Assembly (NCBI GenBank): GCA_900553815.1
Contig: USEY01000007.1
Span: 14,100 to 78,099 of the forward strand
DNA: 64,000 nucleotides
Origin: an uncultured Bacteroides sp.
GTDB taxonomy: Bacteria > Bacteroidota > Bacteroidia > Bacteroidales > Bacteroidaceae
Reading direction: 5' to 3'
Numbering within the stretch: position 1 is the first letter of the stretch; every line of letters begins with the position of its first letter. The translations under genes were made by a program, and so were the position numbers. Positions 22,403 through 31,062 of the stretch are shown here, in pieces. The notes under the pieces were generated by a model, which ran no database searches, was not told the DNA's origin, and saw nothing but the letters and a program-made list of their open reading frames with translations.

Positions 22403-25400
22403 ATGAAACAGTACAAATTCGTAAACGACCTCGTGGGGTGGATAACTTTCCTCATTGCGGCGACGGTCTACTGTCTGACCATCGAGCCTACCGCAAGCTT
22501 CTGGGACTGCCCCGAGTTTATCACCACCGGCTATAAGCTGGAAGTAGGCCACCCGCCCGGCGCGCCTTTCTTCATGCTGGTAGCCAACCTGTTCTCGCAG
22601 TTTGCCTCCGACCCCTCCGAGGTGGCCAAGATGGTGAACTACATGAGTGCGCTGATGAGTGGCGCGTGCATCCTGTTCCTGTTCTGGAGCATCACGCACC
22701 TGGTGCGCAAGCTAGTGGTGAAGGACGAAGAGCACATCACGGCCGGACAGACGGCGCTCATCATGGGCAGCGGTCTGGTGGGCGCGCTGGCCTATACGTT
22801 CAGCGACACCTTCTGGTTCTCGGCTGTCGAGGGCGAGGTTTATGCCTTTTCGTCACTGTTTACGGCGGTGGTTTTCTGGCTCATCCTGAAGTGGGAAGAC
22901 GTGGCCGACCAGCCTCACTCTGACCGCTGGCTGGTGCTGATAGCCTACCTGACGGGTCTGAGTATCGGTGTGCACCTGCTCAACCTGCTCTGCTTGCCGG
23001 CCATCGTACTGGTATATTACTATAAGAAGGTGCCCCATGCCAACGCCAAGGGCTCGCTGCTGGCGCTTCTTGGCTCCATGGTGCTGGTGGCTGTGGTGCT
23101 CTATGGCATCGTGCCGGGCATTGTGAAGGTGGGTGGCTGGTTCGAGCTGCTGTTTGTCAACACGCTGGGCATGCCGTTCAACACGGGTGTGGTAATCTAC
23201 GTCATCCTGCTGGCTGCCGCCGTGGTTTGGGGCGTTTACGAGAGCTACGTGGAGAAGAGCCGCCTGCGCATGGCACTGTCGTTCATCATCACGGTGGCCA
23301 TGCTTGGCATTCCGTTCTACGGACATGGAGGCACGTCGGTGGTCATCGGACTGATAGTCATTGCCCTGCTGTGGCTCTATCTCAACCCCAAGACACAGGA
23401 CAAGCTGAAGGAAAGCATACGCGTCAGTGCCCGTACGCTGAACACGGCGCTGCTCTGCACCATGCTCATCGTCATCGGCTACTCGTCCTACGCGCTTATT
23501 GTCATCCGTTCTACGGCCAATACACCTATGGACCAGAACTCGCCCGAGGACATCTTTACGCTGGGCGAATACTTGGGCCGCGAGCAGTATGGCACGCGTC
23601 CGCTGTTCTACGGTCCGGCCTATAGTTCCAAGGTGGCACTCGACGTAAAGGACGGCTATTGCGAACCGCGCATCTCGTACAACGGCACCAAGTTCATACG
23701 CAAGGAAAAGGCTACGCCCGACGAGAAGGACAGCTACATTGAAGTTCCCGGACGGATTGAATACGAATACGCGCAGAACATGCTGTTCCCTCGCATGTAC
23801 AGCAGCATGCACGCGCAGCAATACGAAGCCTGGCAGGACATCCAGGGTTATGAAGTGCCCTACGACCAGTGTGGTCAGATGGTGATGGTGAAGATGCCCA
23901 CGCAGTGGGAGAACATCAAGTTCTTCTTCTCTTACCAGCTCAACTGGATGTACTGGCGCTACTTCATGTGGAACTTCGTGGGCCGTCAGAACGACATCCA
24001 GGGCTTTGGCGAGATAGAGCACGGCAACTGGATTACCGGCTTTGACTTTATTGACAATATGCTGATAGGCGACCAGACACTGTTGCCCAAGGACCTGAAG
24101 GAGAACAAGGGACGCAACGTGTTCTACGGACTGCCGCTGCTGCTGGGCATCATCGGTCTGTTGTGGCAGGCCTACCGCGGACAGAAGGGCGTGCAGCAGT
24201 TCTGGGTGGTATTCTTCCTGTTCTTCATGACAGGTATTGCCATTGTGCTCTACCTGAACCAGACACCGAGCCAGCCGCGCGAGCGCGACTATGCTTATGC
24301 CGGTTCGTTCTATGCGTTTGCCATCTGGATTGGTATGGGTGTGGCCGGACTGGTACAGCTGCTGAATCATCTGCTAAACCGCAAGAAGACCGAAACACTG
24401 GACGAAACCGCCTTGGCAGAAGGAGACGACGCCGACAATGCGCCCGAGCTGAAGCCGTCGCTGGTATGTGCCGTCGTTGTTTCGCTGGTCTGCCTGCTGG
24501 TGCCCATACAGATGGCCAGCCAGACCTGGGACGACCATGACCGCAGCGACCGCTACGTGGCCCGCGACTTCGGACAGAACTACCTGATGTCCTTGCAGGA
24601 AGCCGGTGCCCCCATCATCTTTACCAACGGCGATAACGATACCTTCCCCTTGTGGTACAACCAGGAGACCGAAGGCTTCCGCACCGATACGCGTACCTGC
24701 AACCTCTCTTACCTTCAGACCGACTGGTACATCGACCAGATGAAGCGTCCGGCCTACGACAGCCCGTCGCTGCCCATTACCTGGGAACGCATGGAGTATG
24801 TGGAAGGAACCAACGAGTACGTGCCTGTACGTCCCGAATACAAGAAGAGCATCGACGCTCTCTATGCCGAGGCCGAGAAGCAGGTATTGGCAGGAAACAA
24901 GGAAGCCATGGTCAACGTGCAGAAGGAATTCGGCGAGAACCCCTACGAACTGAAGAACATCCTGAAACACTGGGTGCGCAGCGAGAATGAGGAACTCAAG
25001 GTGATACCGACCGACAGCATCGTCATCAAGGTAGATAAGGAAGCCGTTCGTCGCAGTGGCATGATGATTCCGGGCGACAGCATACCCGACTACATGCACA
25101 TTTCGCTGAAAGGCAAACGTGCCCTCTACAAGAAAGACCTGATGATGCTGGAGATGCTGGCCGAGGCCAACTGGGAACGTCCCATCTACATTGCAGTCAG
25201 CGTGGGTCGCGAGGAACAGCTGGGCATGGAGAACCACTTCATACAGGAAGGTCTGGCTTACCGCTTCACACCGTTCGACAGCAAGCAGACGGGAGTCACC
25301 ATCGACAGCGAAAAGATGTACGACAACCTGATGAACAAGTTCAAGTTCGGCGGCATCGACAAGCCGGGCATCTACATCGACGAGAACGCCATGCGCATGT

Positions 25401-25819
25401 GCTACTCGCACCGCCGCATCTTCTCGCAGCTGGTAGGACAGCTGATAAAGGAAGGCAAGAAGGACAAGGCCAAGGCTGCCCTTGACTATGCCGAGAAGGT
25501 AATTCCGGCCGTCAACGTGCCCTACGACTGGCAGAACGGTGCCGTGCAGATGGCAGAAGCCTACTATCAGCTGGGCGAAATGGCTAAGGCCGACCAGATG
25601 ATGAAGGAATTGGCCGACAAGTCGGTGGAATACATGACTTGGTATCTCAGTCTGGACGAACACCGCTTCATACTTTCGGCTCAGGAGTTTGAATATCACT
25701 GGGCACTGCTCGACCGTGAGGTGAAAATCATGAAGCAGTACAAGTCTACTCAGGCCGAAGCATACGACGCCAAAGTGGAAGAACTCTACAATCTGTATGT
25801 AGGCAGAATAAAATCATAA
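22403..25819 (+). CDS. DUF2723 membrane protein, protein O-mannosyltransferase-like
   Basis: A 1138-residue protein. The N-terminal 480 residues and a block near 575-710 carry about a dozen transmembrane helices. The segment LTIEPTASFWDCPEFITTGYKLEVGHPPGAPFF near residues 25-60 matches the conserved opening of DUF2723, with the acidic residue of the first loop that GT-C glycosyltransferases such as Pmt/Wza-like enzymes use. The C-terminal 430 residues are soluble, with a helical repeat-like end. The family is thought to glycosylate exported proteins in Bacteroidetes, using a lipid-linked sugar; that role here is from family knowledge, not sequence proof. Single-gene unit with promoter and terminator. 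Confidence 0.88.
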   Translation: MKQYKFVNDLVGWITFLIAATVYCLTIEPTASFWDCPEFITTGYKLEVGHPPGAPFFMLVANLFSQFASDPSEVAKMVNYMSALMSGACILFLFWSITHLVRKLVVKDEEHITAGQTALIMGSGLVGALAYTFSDTFWFSAVEGEVYAFSSLFTAVVFWLILKWEDVADQPHSDRWLVLIAYLTGLSIGVHLLNLLCLPAIVLVYYYKKVPHANAKGSLLALLGSMVLVAVVLYGIVPGIVKVGGWFELLFVNTLGMPFNTGVVIYVILLAAAVVWGVYESYVEKSRLRMALSFIITVAMLGIPFYGHGGTSVVIGLIVIALLWLYLNPKTQDKLKESIRVSARTLNTALLCTMLIVIGYSSYALIVIRSTANTPMDQNSPEDIFTLGEYLGREQYGTRPLFYGPAYSSKVALDVKDGYCEPRISYNGTKFIRKEKATPDEKDSYIEVPGRIEYEYAQNMLFPRMYSSMHAQQYEAWQDIQGYEVPYDQCGQMVMVKMPTQWENIKFFFSYQLNWMYWRYFMWNFVGRQNDIQGFGEIEHGNWITGFDFIDNMLIGDQTLLPKDLKENKGRNVFYGLPLLLGIIGLLWQAYRGQKGVQQFWVVFFLFFMTGIAIVLYLNQTPSQPRERDYAYAGSFYAFAIWIGMGVAGLVQLLNHLLNRKKTETLDETALAEGDDADNAPELKPSLVCAVVVSLVCLLVPIQMASQTWDDHDRSDRYVARDFGQNYLMSLQEAGAPIIFTNGDNDTFPLWYNQETEGFRTDTRTCNLSYLQTDWYIDQMKRPAYDSPSLPITWERMEYVEGTNEYVPVRPEYKKSIDALYAEAEKQVLAGNKEAMVNVQKEFGENPYELKNILKHWVRSENEELKVIPTDSIVIKVDKEAVRRSGMMIPGDSIPDYMHISLKGKRALYKKDLMMLEMLAEANWERPIYIAVSVGREEQLGMENHFIQEGLAYRFTPFDSKQTGVTIDSEKMYDNLMNKFKFGGIDKPGIYIDENAMRMCYSHRRIFSQLVGQLIKEGKKDKAKAALDYAEKVIPAVNVPYDWQNGAVQMAEAYYQLGEMAKADQMMKELADKSVEYMTWYLSLDEHRFILSAQEFEYHWALLDREVKIMKQYKSTQAEAYDAKVEELYNLYVGRIKS

Positions 25820-25824
25820 GCATG

Positions 25825-25870
25825 ACAGCGGCCGGCAACCGACGTTTTCTCCCGGTGCCGGCCGCTGTTT
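25825..25870 (+). terminator. Terminator after the DUF2723 gene
   Basis: ACAGCGGCCGGCA (25825-25837) pairs perfectly with TGCCGGCCGCTGT (25856-25868), six bases after the stop codon. Confidence 0.85.
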
Positions 25871-25933
25871 GTATGCTTGGTTTTGACTGCTGACCGAATG
25901 TTTTATTTTGACCAATTCTAATCGTTAACCGAC

Positions 25934-26596
25934 GTGTTTATAGAACAACCTCCAGAGCTGGTACGCAAACTTTATCCCAGCGCGCTCTGGCGCATGAATC
26001 CCAATGAGAAGGCTATTTATCTGACTTTCGACGACGGCCCTATACCCGAAGTCACTCCTTGGGTGCTCGACCTGCTCGACAAGTATGGCGTGAAGGCCAC
26101 TTTCTTTCTGGTGGGCGACAATGTGCGCAAGTATCCCGACGTGTTCAAGATGGTGGTGGAACGTGGCCACCGCATCGGAAATCATACCTTTAACCACATA
26201 CGAGGCTTCAGTAAGCGTTACTTTACTTCGGTGCGCTATCTGGACAATACGGAAGAGGCGCAGCACATCATGGAAGAGACGGCTGCCGGACTGGGCAACT
26301 CACGCCAGTTCATTCCCCCGCTGTTCCGTCCGCCCCACGGACACATGGGCTGGGCGCAGTATATGGTGCTGAAGCGTCACTACACCATTGTGATGTGGGA
26401 CCTCGTCACCCGCGACTACAGTAAAAAGCTGCGTGGCCCGCAGGTACTGGCCAATGTGATGAAGTATGCCCGCAACGGCTCCATCATCACCTTCCACGAC
26501 TCGCTGAAATCGTGGAACAACGGCAACCTGCAGTATGCCCTGCCGCGTGCCATCGAGTTCCTGCTGGAAGAAGGTTACGAATTCAGGCTGCTCTGA
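25934..26596 (+). CDS. Polysaccharide deacetylase family protein (NodB fold)
   Basis: A 220-residue carbohydrate esterase 4-like protein. Motif 1 is LTFDDGPIPEVTPWVLDLL (catalytic Asp and metal Asp), motif 2 is GHRIGNHTFNH (two metal His), motif 3 is PPLFRPPHGHMG and the last motif is SIITFHDSLKS. It would remove acetyl groups from an N-acetylated glycan such as peptidoglycan or a capsular sugar. There is no signal peptide, and the N-terminus MFIEQPPELVRKLYPSALWRM is the common Bacteroidales form. The start codon is GTG at 25934. A hairpin overlaps the stop codon. Confidence 0.88.
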   Translation: MFIEQPPELVRKLYPSALWRMNPNEKAIYLTFDDGPIPEVTPWVLDLLDKYGVKATFFLVGDNVRKYPDVFKMVVERGHRIGNHTFNHIRGFSKRYFTSVRYLDNTEEAQHIMEETAAGLGNSRQFIPPLFRPPHGHMGWAQYMVLKRHYTIVMWDLVTRDYSKKLRGPQVLANVMKYARNGSIITFHDSLKSWNNGNLQYALPRAIEFLLEEGYEFRLL

Positions 26597-26612
26597 CGGG
26601 GCAGCCTTTTTT
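26585..26612 (+). terminator. Terminator overlapping the deacetylase stop
   Basis: AGGCTGC (26585-26591) pairs with GCAGCCT (26601-26607) followed by six T. The stem starts within the last codons and contains the TGA stop. Confidence 0.75.
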
Positions 26613-26634
26613 ATGGCACGTTCTGTGCCTGTGC

Positions 26635-27759
26635 TTAGCGTATGCGAGTCAGTTCCCCGTCGTCAAACCCTATGGTCACCATCTTGTGGTAGAAGAGCGA
26701 AGAAGCATCGTCGGTCCGCTGGGCTGTATATCGGGCGACGGCTTCCGTGACGTCCTGCCTCAGTTGCTGCCAGTTTTTCTCATCCTTTCGCTCTGTGGAG
26801 AGGTCCAGGTATTTCTGTTCGGGTACAAAGTCTTCCGTACATGCCCAGTCATCGTCTGCCTCGTCGTAATGGCGGACGCCTGTCAGGTAGAGGGCGTAAC
26901 CCGTGACAGTTTCAAAGATGCCGATGTTCAGCGCCACGATGTCAGTCGGTGCCGGCTTGTCAATACGCTGGAGCCAACTGCCGATTCTGTCCTGCAAAGG
27001 CGTGTGCAGATACAGGGGGAAGAAGCTGAATCTGTTCAGGAGGTATTCCAGTTGGTCCATGGCCTCTACAACACAGGCGGGAGTAGACAGCTCCTTTTTC
27101 TCAAACAAGGCAAACAGGGCATAATCTTCCAACACAAGCTTCCGGCCACTATCCTTGCCTTCGCAGTAGGCCGCCCATTCGTCGATGAGCGACGGGCGCA
27201 TCTCCGTGTCTTCATCAAACCACAGCAACTCTGTTCCCGGCTGTGGCGCATAGTACAGGGCTATGAGGAAGCACGGGTGGTTGCGCCGAACTCTTCCGCT
27301 TTGGTCCGTTTCAGGAACATGGGTGTAGCATACCTCATATTCAATGCCTTTTCTCAGCAATGTATAGTTGGTCGGGCTAAGCCGGGTGATGCAGGTTGCA
27401 TCCGGGATATGGCGCGAGATGAATGCCTGAAGCTTCCGGGTTAGCCGGCGTGCCGCTATGAAGGAATAGTAATAGGTGCCCGCCCAGATGAGGGGCATGA
27501 AGAAGAGGAACGGCAGCAGACTGACCGAGACCACCAGACTCCAGTCCGTTTCTTCGCCCGTGCCGAGTTCCTGATAGAGAATGGCCGCGAATATCAGGAT
27601 GCTGGCAACGGACAGGGGCAGGCAGCTGTACAGCGTGGTTTGTTTCCACCAGTTCCACACGGAGGTGTACAGAAGCCGTCTGTTCATGAAGGCATGACTG
27701 AAGTATTTCCGGCATGTCAGGCCGTCTCCGTGGACGTAAGTGGGGCTTGTCTTTATCAT
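26635..27759 (-). CDS. Unrecognised protein with two membrane helices
   Basis: A 374-residue protein. Two transmembrane segments lie near residues 43-62 (LYSCLPLSVASILIFAAILY) and 74-97 (LVVSVSLLPFLFFMPLIWAGTYYY), preceded by a basic N-terminus. The remaining 270 residues are soluble, probably cytosolic, rich in aromatic and acidic residues, and without a catalytic motif that I recognise. The topology resembles proteins with a membrane anchor and a sensor or regulatory domain. A well-formed promoter precedes it, and the terminator overlap with the deacetylase gene makes the two convergent. No function is proposed. Confidence 0.7.
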   Translation of the reverse strand: MIKTSPTYVHGDGLTCRKYFSHAFMNRRLLYTSVWNWWKQTTLYSCLPLSVASILIFAAILYQELGTGEETDWSLVVSVSLLPFLFFMPLIWAGTYYYSFIAARRLTRKLQAFISRHIPDATCITRLSPTNYTLLRKGIEYEVCYTHVPETDQSGRVRRNHPCFLIALYYAPQPGTELLWFDEDTEMRPSLIDEWAAYCEGKDSGRKLVLEDYALFALFEKKELSTPACVVEAMDQLEYLLNRFSFFPLYLHTPLQDRIGSWLQRIDKPAPTDIVALNIGIFETVTGYALYLTGVRHYDEADDDWACTEDFVPEQKYLDLSTERKDEKNWQQLRQDVTEAVARYTAQRTDDASSLFYHKMVTIGFDDGELTRIR

Positions 27760-27791
27760 AATTAAAACAGATTATCGGTCGTTCAGGCAGG

Positions 27792-27822
27792 CAAAGATAT
27801 AAAAAGGGCGATACATTGCCAA
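27792..27822 (-). promoter_or_regulatory. Promoter of the unrecognised membrane protein gene
   Basis: TTG (27820-27822), a 20-base spacer and TATCTTTG (27792-27799) on the minus strand, 33 bases before the start codon. Confidence 0.6.
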
Positions 27823-28038
27823 CGGATTGTGAGTAACTGCAACCGTTCGGTTTAACCGGATAGATGTGAAAGTTGGTTGTGAGCGCAGACCATTGGACGG
27901 ATAATTGGTGATAGACCGTCGAATCGATGATAAGTCTCTGTAATGAAGCTGTTCGGATAAGGTGAAAAAGCTGGAAAACATGGCCGGAAAAGTGGTAAAT
28001 GCGGGCCGGAAAAGTTTGCGAAGACGGCTGTTTGCTCT

Positions 28039-28122
28039 ATCTTCAGGCTAAAGATACACATCTTCTGCTTAAAGATGTCCATCTTCAGCCTGAAGATAGA
28101 CATCTGCAACCTGGAGACAGAA
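28039..28122. repeat. 21-bp tandem dyad array, ATCTTC..GAAGAT core
   Basis: Units start at 28039, 28060, 28081 and 28102, an exact 21-base period. The first three are near-perfect palindromes, best seen as ATCTTCAGCCTGAAGAT at 28081-28097. The fourth (ATCTGCAACCTGGAGAC) is decayed. Just upstream, GGCCGGAAAAGT occurs twice 22 bases apart (27982 and 28004). Because 21 is a multiple of three, a minus-strand frame across it shows a seven-residue repeat, but I judge that frame non-coding. The 27760-28337 gap holds nothing else except the promoter at 27792. Confidence 0.88.
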
Positions 28123-28337
28123 GTTGCAGTCCGGTAAATGGATGGTTGTGGCGGAAGCTGATTTTTCCTTGAGTTAAAACAAAATGCCATTCCAAACGGA
28201 GGGAAGAACCGGCGTGTGGAGTAGTTGTCTTTGGGATTCTTCGCTCTGTTCAGAATGGCATGATGTGGTTGTTCTGGCATGTAGAGTCGGCTCCTGCATG
28301 TCTTCCTTTCGTCGGCACAGCGGGCCGGTCGCCTGCT

Positions 28338-29570
28338 TTATTCCATGCTGATTTGCAGCGGGTTTTGCAGCTTCTTCACGAAGTCGGCCATGTACTGGTT
28401 CCAGGCTTCGGGCGTCTTGATGGCGGCCTTGCTCCAGGCAAATCCCCAGTAGTAGGTGAATTCGCTGCCCGGCTCGTACTGGCTCAGTGCCAGGACGTGT
28501 CCGTCGGCATTGTTGCGCTGCTTCTTTTCCTTTTCAGAGAAGAGGACCGTCTTGGCGTCGGTCATGCCGGCCGGCAGGGTTATGCCCAGGAATATCTTTC
28601 CGTTGTCGGGGCCTGTGGTGGGGTCGACGTAGCTGATGTAGCCCTGTTTGGCGTCGGCTGTAACCTGGCCGTCGGGTTCATGCAGCACGATGCCGGCAGC
28701 TATGGGCATGGCTTCCTGCAATCCCTCGTAGCTCACGATGGTCTTGTTCAGCTGTGAGCCGGCGTCGAGGCTGATGAGGCGGGTCTCCACTACGTTGCTG
28801 TCGCCCTTTACGGTGATGGGATTGAAGGTCAGCTTCACGCTGAAGCGCAGCGGGCCGTTGTCCAGTATCTCGTAGTCGCGGTAGCACCAGGGGTAAATCA
28901 GCGTGTCGGCGTCCATCAGTGCGGCCACTCCGGCACCCAGCGTGGGGCCTACGGCATAGCAGTCCATGCCGAAGCCGTGGTCAACGTGGTAGGTGAAGCT
29001 CCGCTTCAGTTCTTCGGCGGCCTTGGGGTCGGTCTTCTTCAGTTCGTTCACCTGTTTCCACGAGTCGGGGTTCAGTTCCTTGGCATACATGTCTTCCAGC
29101 ACGGGCTCGGTGGTGTTGTACTTGGTGAAGAGGTCGTAACCGAATCCGCGTTCGCCCCGCTGTTGCAAGGCAGGTCCGTAGGCGCGATAGGCGGTGAGGT
29201 CGTTTTCCCAGGCCATGTCGTCCAGACGTTCAGGATACTGGCGTCCGCAGGCCACGGCCTCTACCGGCAGCGGGTTGCCCGGCTGTATGGTGTAGGTGGC
29301 GGTGGCGCCGGCCTTGGCCGATACGGGGAAGATGAGCTTCTCGTCGTAGGTAATCTGGTAGGGCACCTGTTGGCCGTTCTCATCGAGGACTACTACCTGA
29401 GCCGTGTCGGCCAGTTGCAGGCGTCCGCTGACTTCGGCCATGCTGACTTCGGCCATTTCGTTGGTGCGCTCCATGTCCGAGGGGTTGGATACGGTCACGG
29501 TGATGCTTTTGGGTTGGTTGCAGGCAACACAGCACAGGGCCGCGATGCACAGAAATAGAATCTTTCTCAT
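28338..29570 (-). CDS. DUF4861 domain lipoprotein
   Basis: A 410-residue lipoprotein (signal ILFLCIAALCCVAC, then NQPK). The sequence fits the DUF4861 family: an N-terminal beta domain (TVTVSNPSDMERTNEMAEV), then RAYGPALQQRGERGFGYDLFTK and a long beta-rich region with HVDHGFGMDCYAVGPTLGAG and YPWCYRDYEILDNGPLRFSVKL. Members are common in Bacteroidetes polysaccharide-use loci, often beside KduI/KduD-type genes for unsaturated uronates. The SDR gene lies just upstream on the same strand, in agreement. The reaction is not established, though a carbohydrate-lyase or isomerase role is often suspected. Confidence 0.85.
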   Translation of the reverse strand: MRKILFLCIAALCCVACNQPKSITVTVSNPSDMERTNEMAEVSMAEVSGRLQLADTAQVVVLDENGQQVPYQITYDEKLIFPVSAKAGATATYTIQPGNPLPVEAVACGRQYPERLDDMAWENDLTAYRAYGPALQQRGERGFGYDLFTKYNTTEPVLEDMYAKELNPDSWKQVNELKKTDPKAAEELKRSFTYHVDHGFGMDCYAVGPTLGAGVAALMDADTLIYPWCYRDYEILDNGPLRFSVKLTFNPITVKGDSNVVETRLISLDAGSQLNKTIVSYEGLQEAMPIAAGIVLHEPDGQVTADAKQGYISYVDPTTGPDNGKIFLGITLPAGMTDAKTVLFSEKEKKQRNNADGHVLALSQYEPGSEFTYYWGFAWSKAAIKTPEAWNQYMADFVKKLQNPLQISME

Positions 29571-29674
29571 GTTGGGTTCTTATGAATATATGAATGATAG
29601 TGGAAGGCTACACACACCGGCTGCCGGTGATTCGGAGCTCTGCAGGCAGGCTTGCCTGCAACGGGCGGAAAAGG

Positions 29675-29726
29675 GAAACGGATAACTGGAGAAGAACGCA
29701 GGTTCTTCCTCGCAATTACCCGTTTC
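29675..29726 (-). terminator. Hairpin between the SDR and DUF4861 genes
   Basis: GAAACGGATAA (29675-29685) pairs with TTACCCGTTTC (29716-29726) apart from one mismatch, and an inner GAAGAAC/GTTCTTC stem extends it. A separate palindrome, TGCAGGCAGGCTTGCCTGCA, lies at 29641-29660. The T-run is weak, so partial readthrough into the DUF4861 gene is possible. Confidence 0.55.
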
Positions 29727-29790
29727 TGCCACGCGTGTATGTGTGGTGTGTGGGCACTGCCAGCGCAATGCCCTTCTGCCTGTACCTTAT

Positions 29791-30594
29791 TTATTTAGGC
29801 TGCTTGCCAATGTAAGCCAGGATACCGCCGTCTACATAGAGGATGTGGCCGTTGACAGCATTGGATGCTTCAGAAGCCAGGAACACTGCGGGACCGGTGA
29901 GTTCCTGCGGGTCGAGCCAGCGGCCGGCCGGGGTCTTGGCGCAGATGAATGAGTCGAACGGATGACGGCTGCCGTCCGGTTGTCTTTCGCGCAGAGGAGC
30001 TGTCTGAGGAGTGGCGATGTAGCCCGGGCCAATGCCGTTGCACTGGATGTTGTATTCACCATATTCAGAGCAGATGTTGCGAGTCAGCATCTTCAGACCA
30101 CCCTTGGCTGCTGCATAAGCCGATACAGTTTCGCGGCCCAACTCAGACATCATAGAGCAGATGTTGATAATCTTACCGTGTCCTTTGGCCATCATGCCCG
30201 GCAGAACGGCTTTAGATACGATGAACGGAGCGTTCAGGTCGATGTCGATAACTTTGCGGAAGTCGGCAGCCTCCATTTCGTGCATCGGGATGCGGCGGAT
30301 GATACCGGCGTTGTTCACCAGAATGTCGATAGTACCGATTTCTTTGGCGATAGTAGCTACCATGGCCTGTACGGCGGGCTCGTCTGTTACGTCGCATACA
30401 AAGCCGTGAGCCTTGATGCCCTTTTCAGCGTATGCAGCCATACCTTTGTCAACCAACTCCTGGTTGATGTCGTTGAAGCAGATGGTTGCTCCTTGTTCAG
30501 CAAAAGCTGAAGCGATGGCAAAACCGATACCGTAAGAAGCACCTGTTACCAGAGCTACTTTACCTTCCAATGAAAAATTCAAATACTGATTCAT
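29791..30594 (-). CDS. SDR-family oxidoreductase, gluconate 5-dehydrogenase / KduD-like
   Basis: A 267-residue short-chain dehydrogenase. It has the NAD(P) motif TGASYGIGFA at residues 18-27, DVTDEPAV, the NNAG motif, and the catalytic set Ser (CSMMSELG), Tyr and Lys (YAAAKGG). The ending VNGHILYVDGGILAYIGKQP is typical of gluconate 5-dehydrogenase and 2-dehydro-3-deoxygluconate dehydrogenase enzymes. It should interconvert a keto sugar acid and its alcohol in uronate or pectin breakdown. The DUF4861 gene downstream supports that setting. The nearest -7 box is about 315 bases upstream, implying a long leader. Confidence 0.88.
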   Translation of the reverse strand: MNQYLNFSLEGKVALVTGASYGIGFAIASAFAEQGATICFNDINQELVDKGMAAYAEKGIKAHGFVCDVTDEPAVQAMVATIAKEIGTIDILVNNAGIIRRIPMHEMEAADFRKVIDIDLNAPFIVSKAVLPGMMAKGHGKIINICSMMSELGRETVSAYAAAKGGLKMLTRNICSEYGEYNIQCNGIGPGYIATPQTAPLRERQPDGSRHPFDSFICAKTPAGRWLDPQELTGPAVFLASEASNAVNGHILYVDGGILAYIGKQPK

Positions 30595-30884
30595 ACTGTT
30601 ATAAATTTAAGTTAGAAAAAAGTGTTTTTTTTATCTGTCTTGTGCCGGCTGGCTTCTGCCGCAGGGCTGTGTCGGCCGGGCTGTTGTTCTCTGATGTTTC
30701 CTATACATTATATTATACGTGTGGGCAAGCTGTTCTACCCAACGTCGTTTCCTTTAAATGAGGGGAGCAATGGTTTCGAGCGCAAGCGTCTTGTGCCGTC
30801 ACTTGGGGCATCGTCAGGATGGGCAGTGTAGCGGATTTCATAGTTCGTTTTCACGGTCTCCTCGTTTTAGGTTTCATAAATATA

Positions 30885-30903
30885 TGTACTCCGTTTGCGT
30901 ACA
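30885..30903. promoter_or_regulatory. Inverted repeat TGTAC-N9-GTACA at the presumed SDR transcription start
   Basis: TGTAC (30885-30889) and GTACA (30899-30903) form a dyad immediately downstream of the minus-strand -7 box at 30909-30916, about where transcription would begin. The position fits an operator for a repressor, but the motif is short and no regulator gene is adjacent. Confidence 0.35.
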
Positions 30904-30908
30904 CGATG

Positions 30909-30916
30909 CAAAGGTA
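30909..30916 (-). promoter_or_regulatory. -7 box, probable promoter of SDR-DUF4861
   Basis: TACCTTTG on the minus strand; TTTG lies 16 bases further upstream, a short spacer. No better box lies nearer the SDR start at 30594. Confidence 0.45.
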
Positions 30917-31062
30917 ATGAAAGATTGCAGAGCAAAGCGATAAAATCGTCCTAATTGTGTGCTTTTTCGTACATATTAAAAAGGAAGAGGGAATTCGTTA
31001 AAAAAGTTTCATCTTCTTCTTCCGTTCGGTTCCCCTCTTCCTGCTTCCTTCTTCTTGGTTCT

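Larger units (their letters stand above)
30595..31062. other. 468-base region with a long leader of the SDR gene
   Basis: No gene is convincing here. It contains the TACCTTTG box at 30909-30916 (minus), an inverted repeat TGTAC/GTACA at 30885-30903 and a T-rich stretch close to the SDR start. The rest, 30600-30880, would be an untranslated leader if the -7 box is real. I see no known riboswitch in it. Confidence 0.45.

Noticed and set aside
22853..24370. A 505-codon open frame antisense to the DUF2723 gene
   Set aside because: Low-complexity His/Gln/Val composition, no motif, and fully inside a well-supported gene.
27852..28280. 142-codon minus-strand frame through the 21-bp array
   Set aside because: The start precedes no promoter, and the peptide follows from the DNA repeat; I found no other support.
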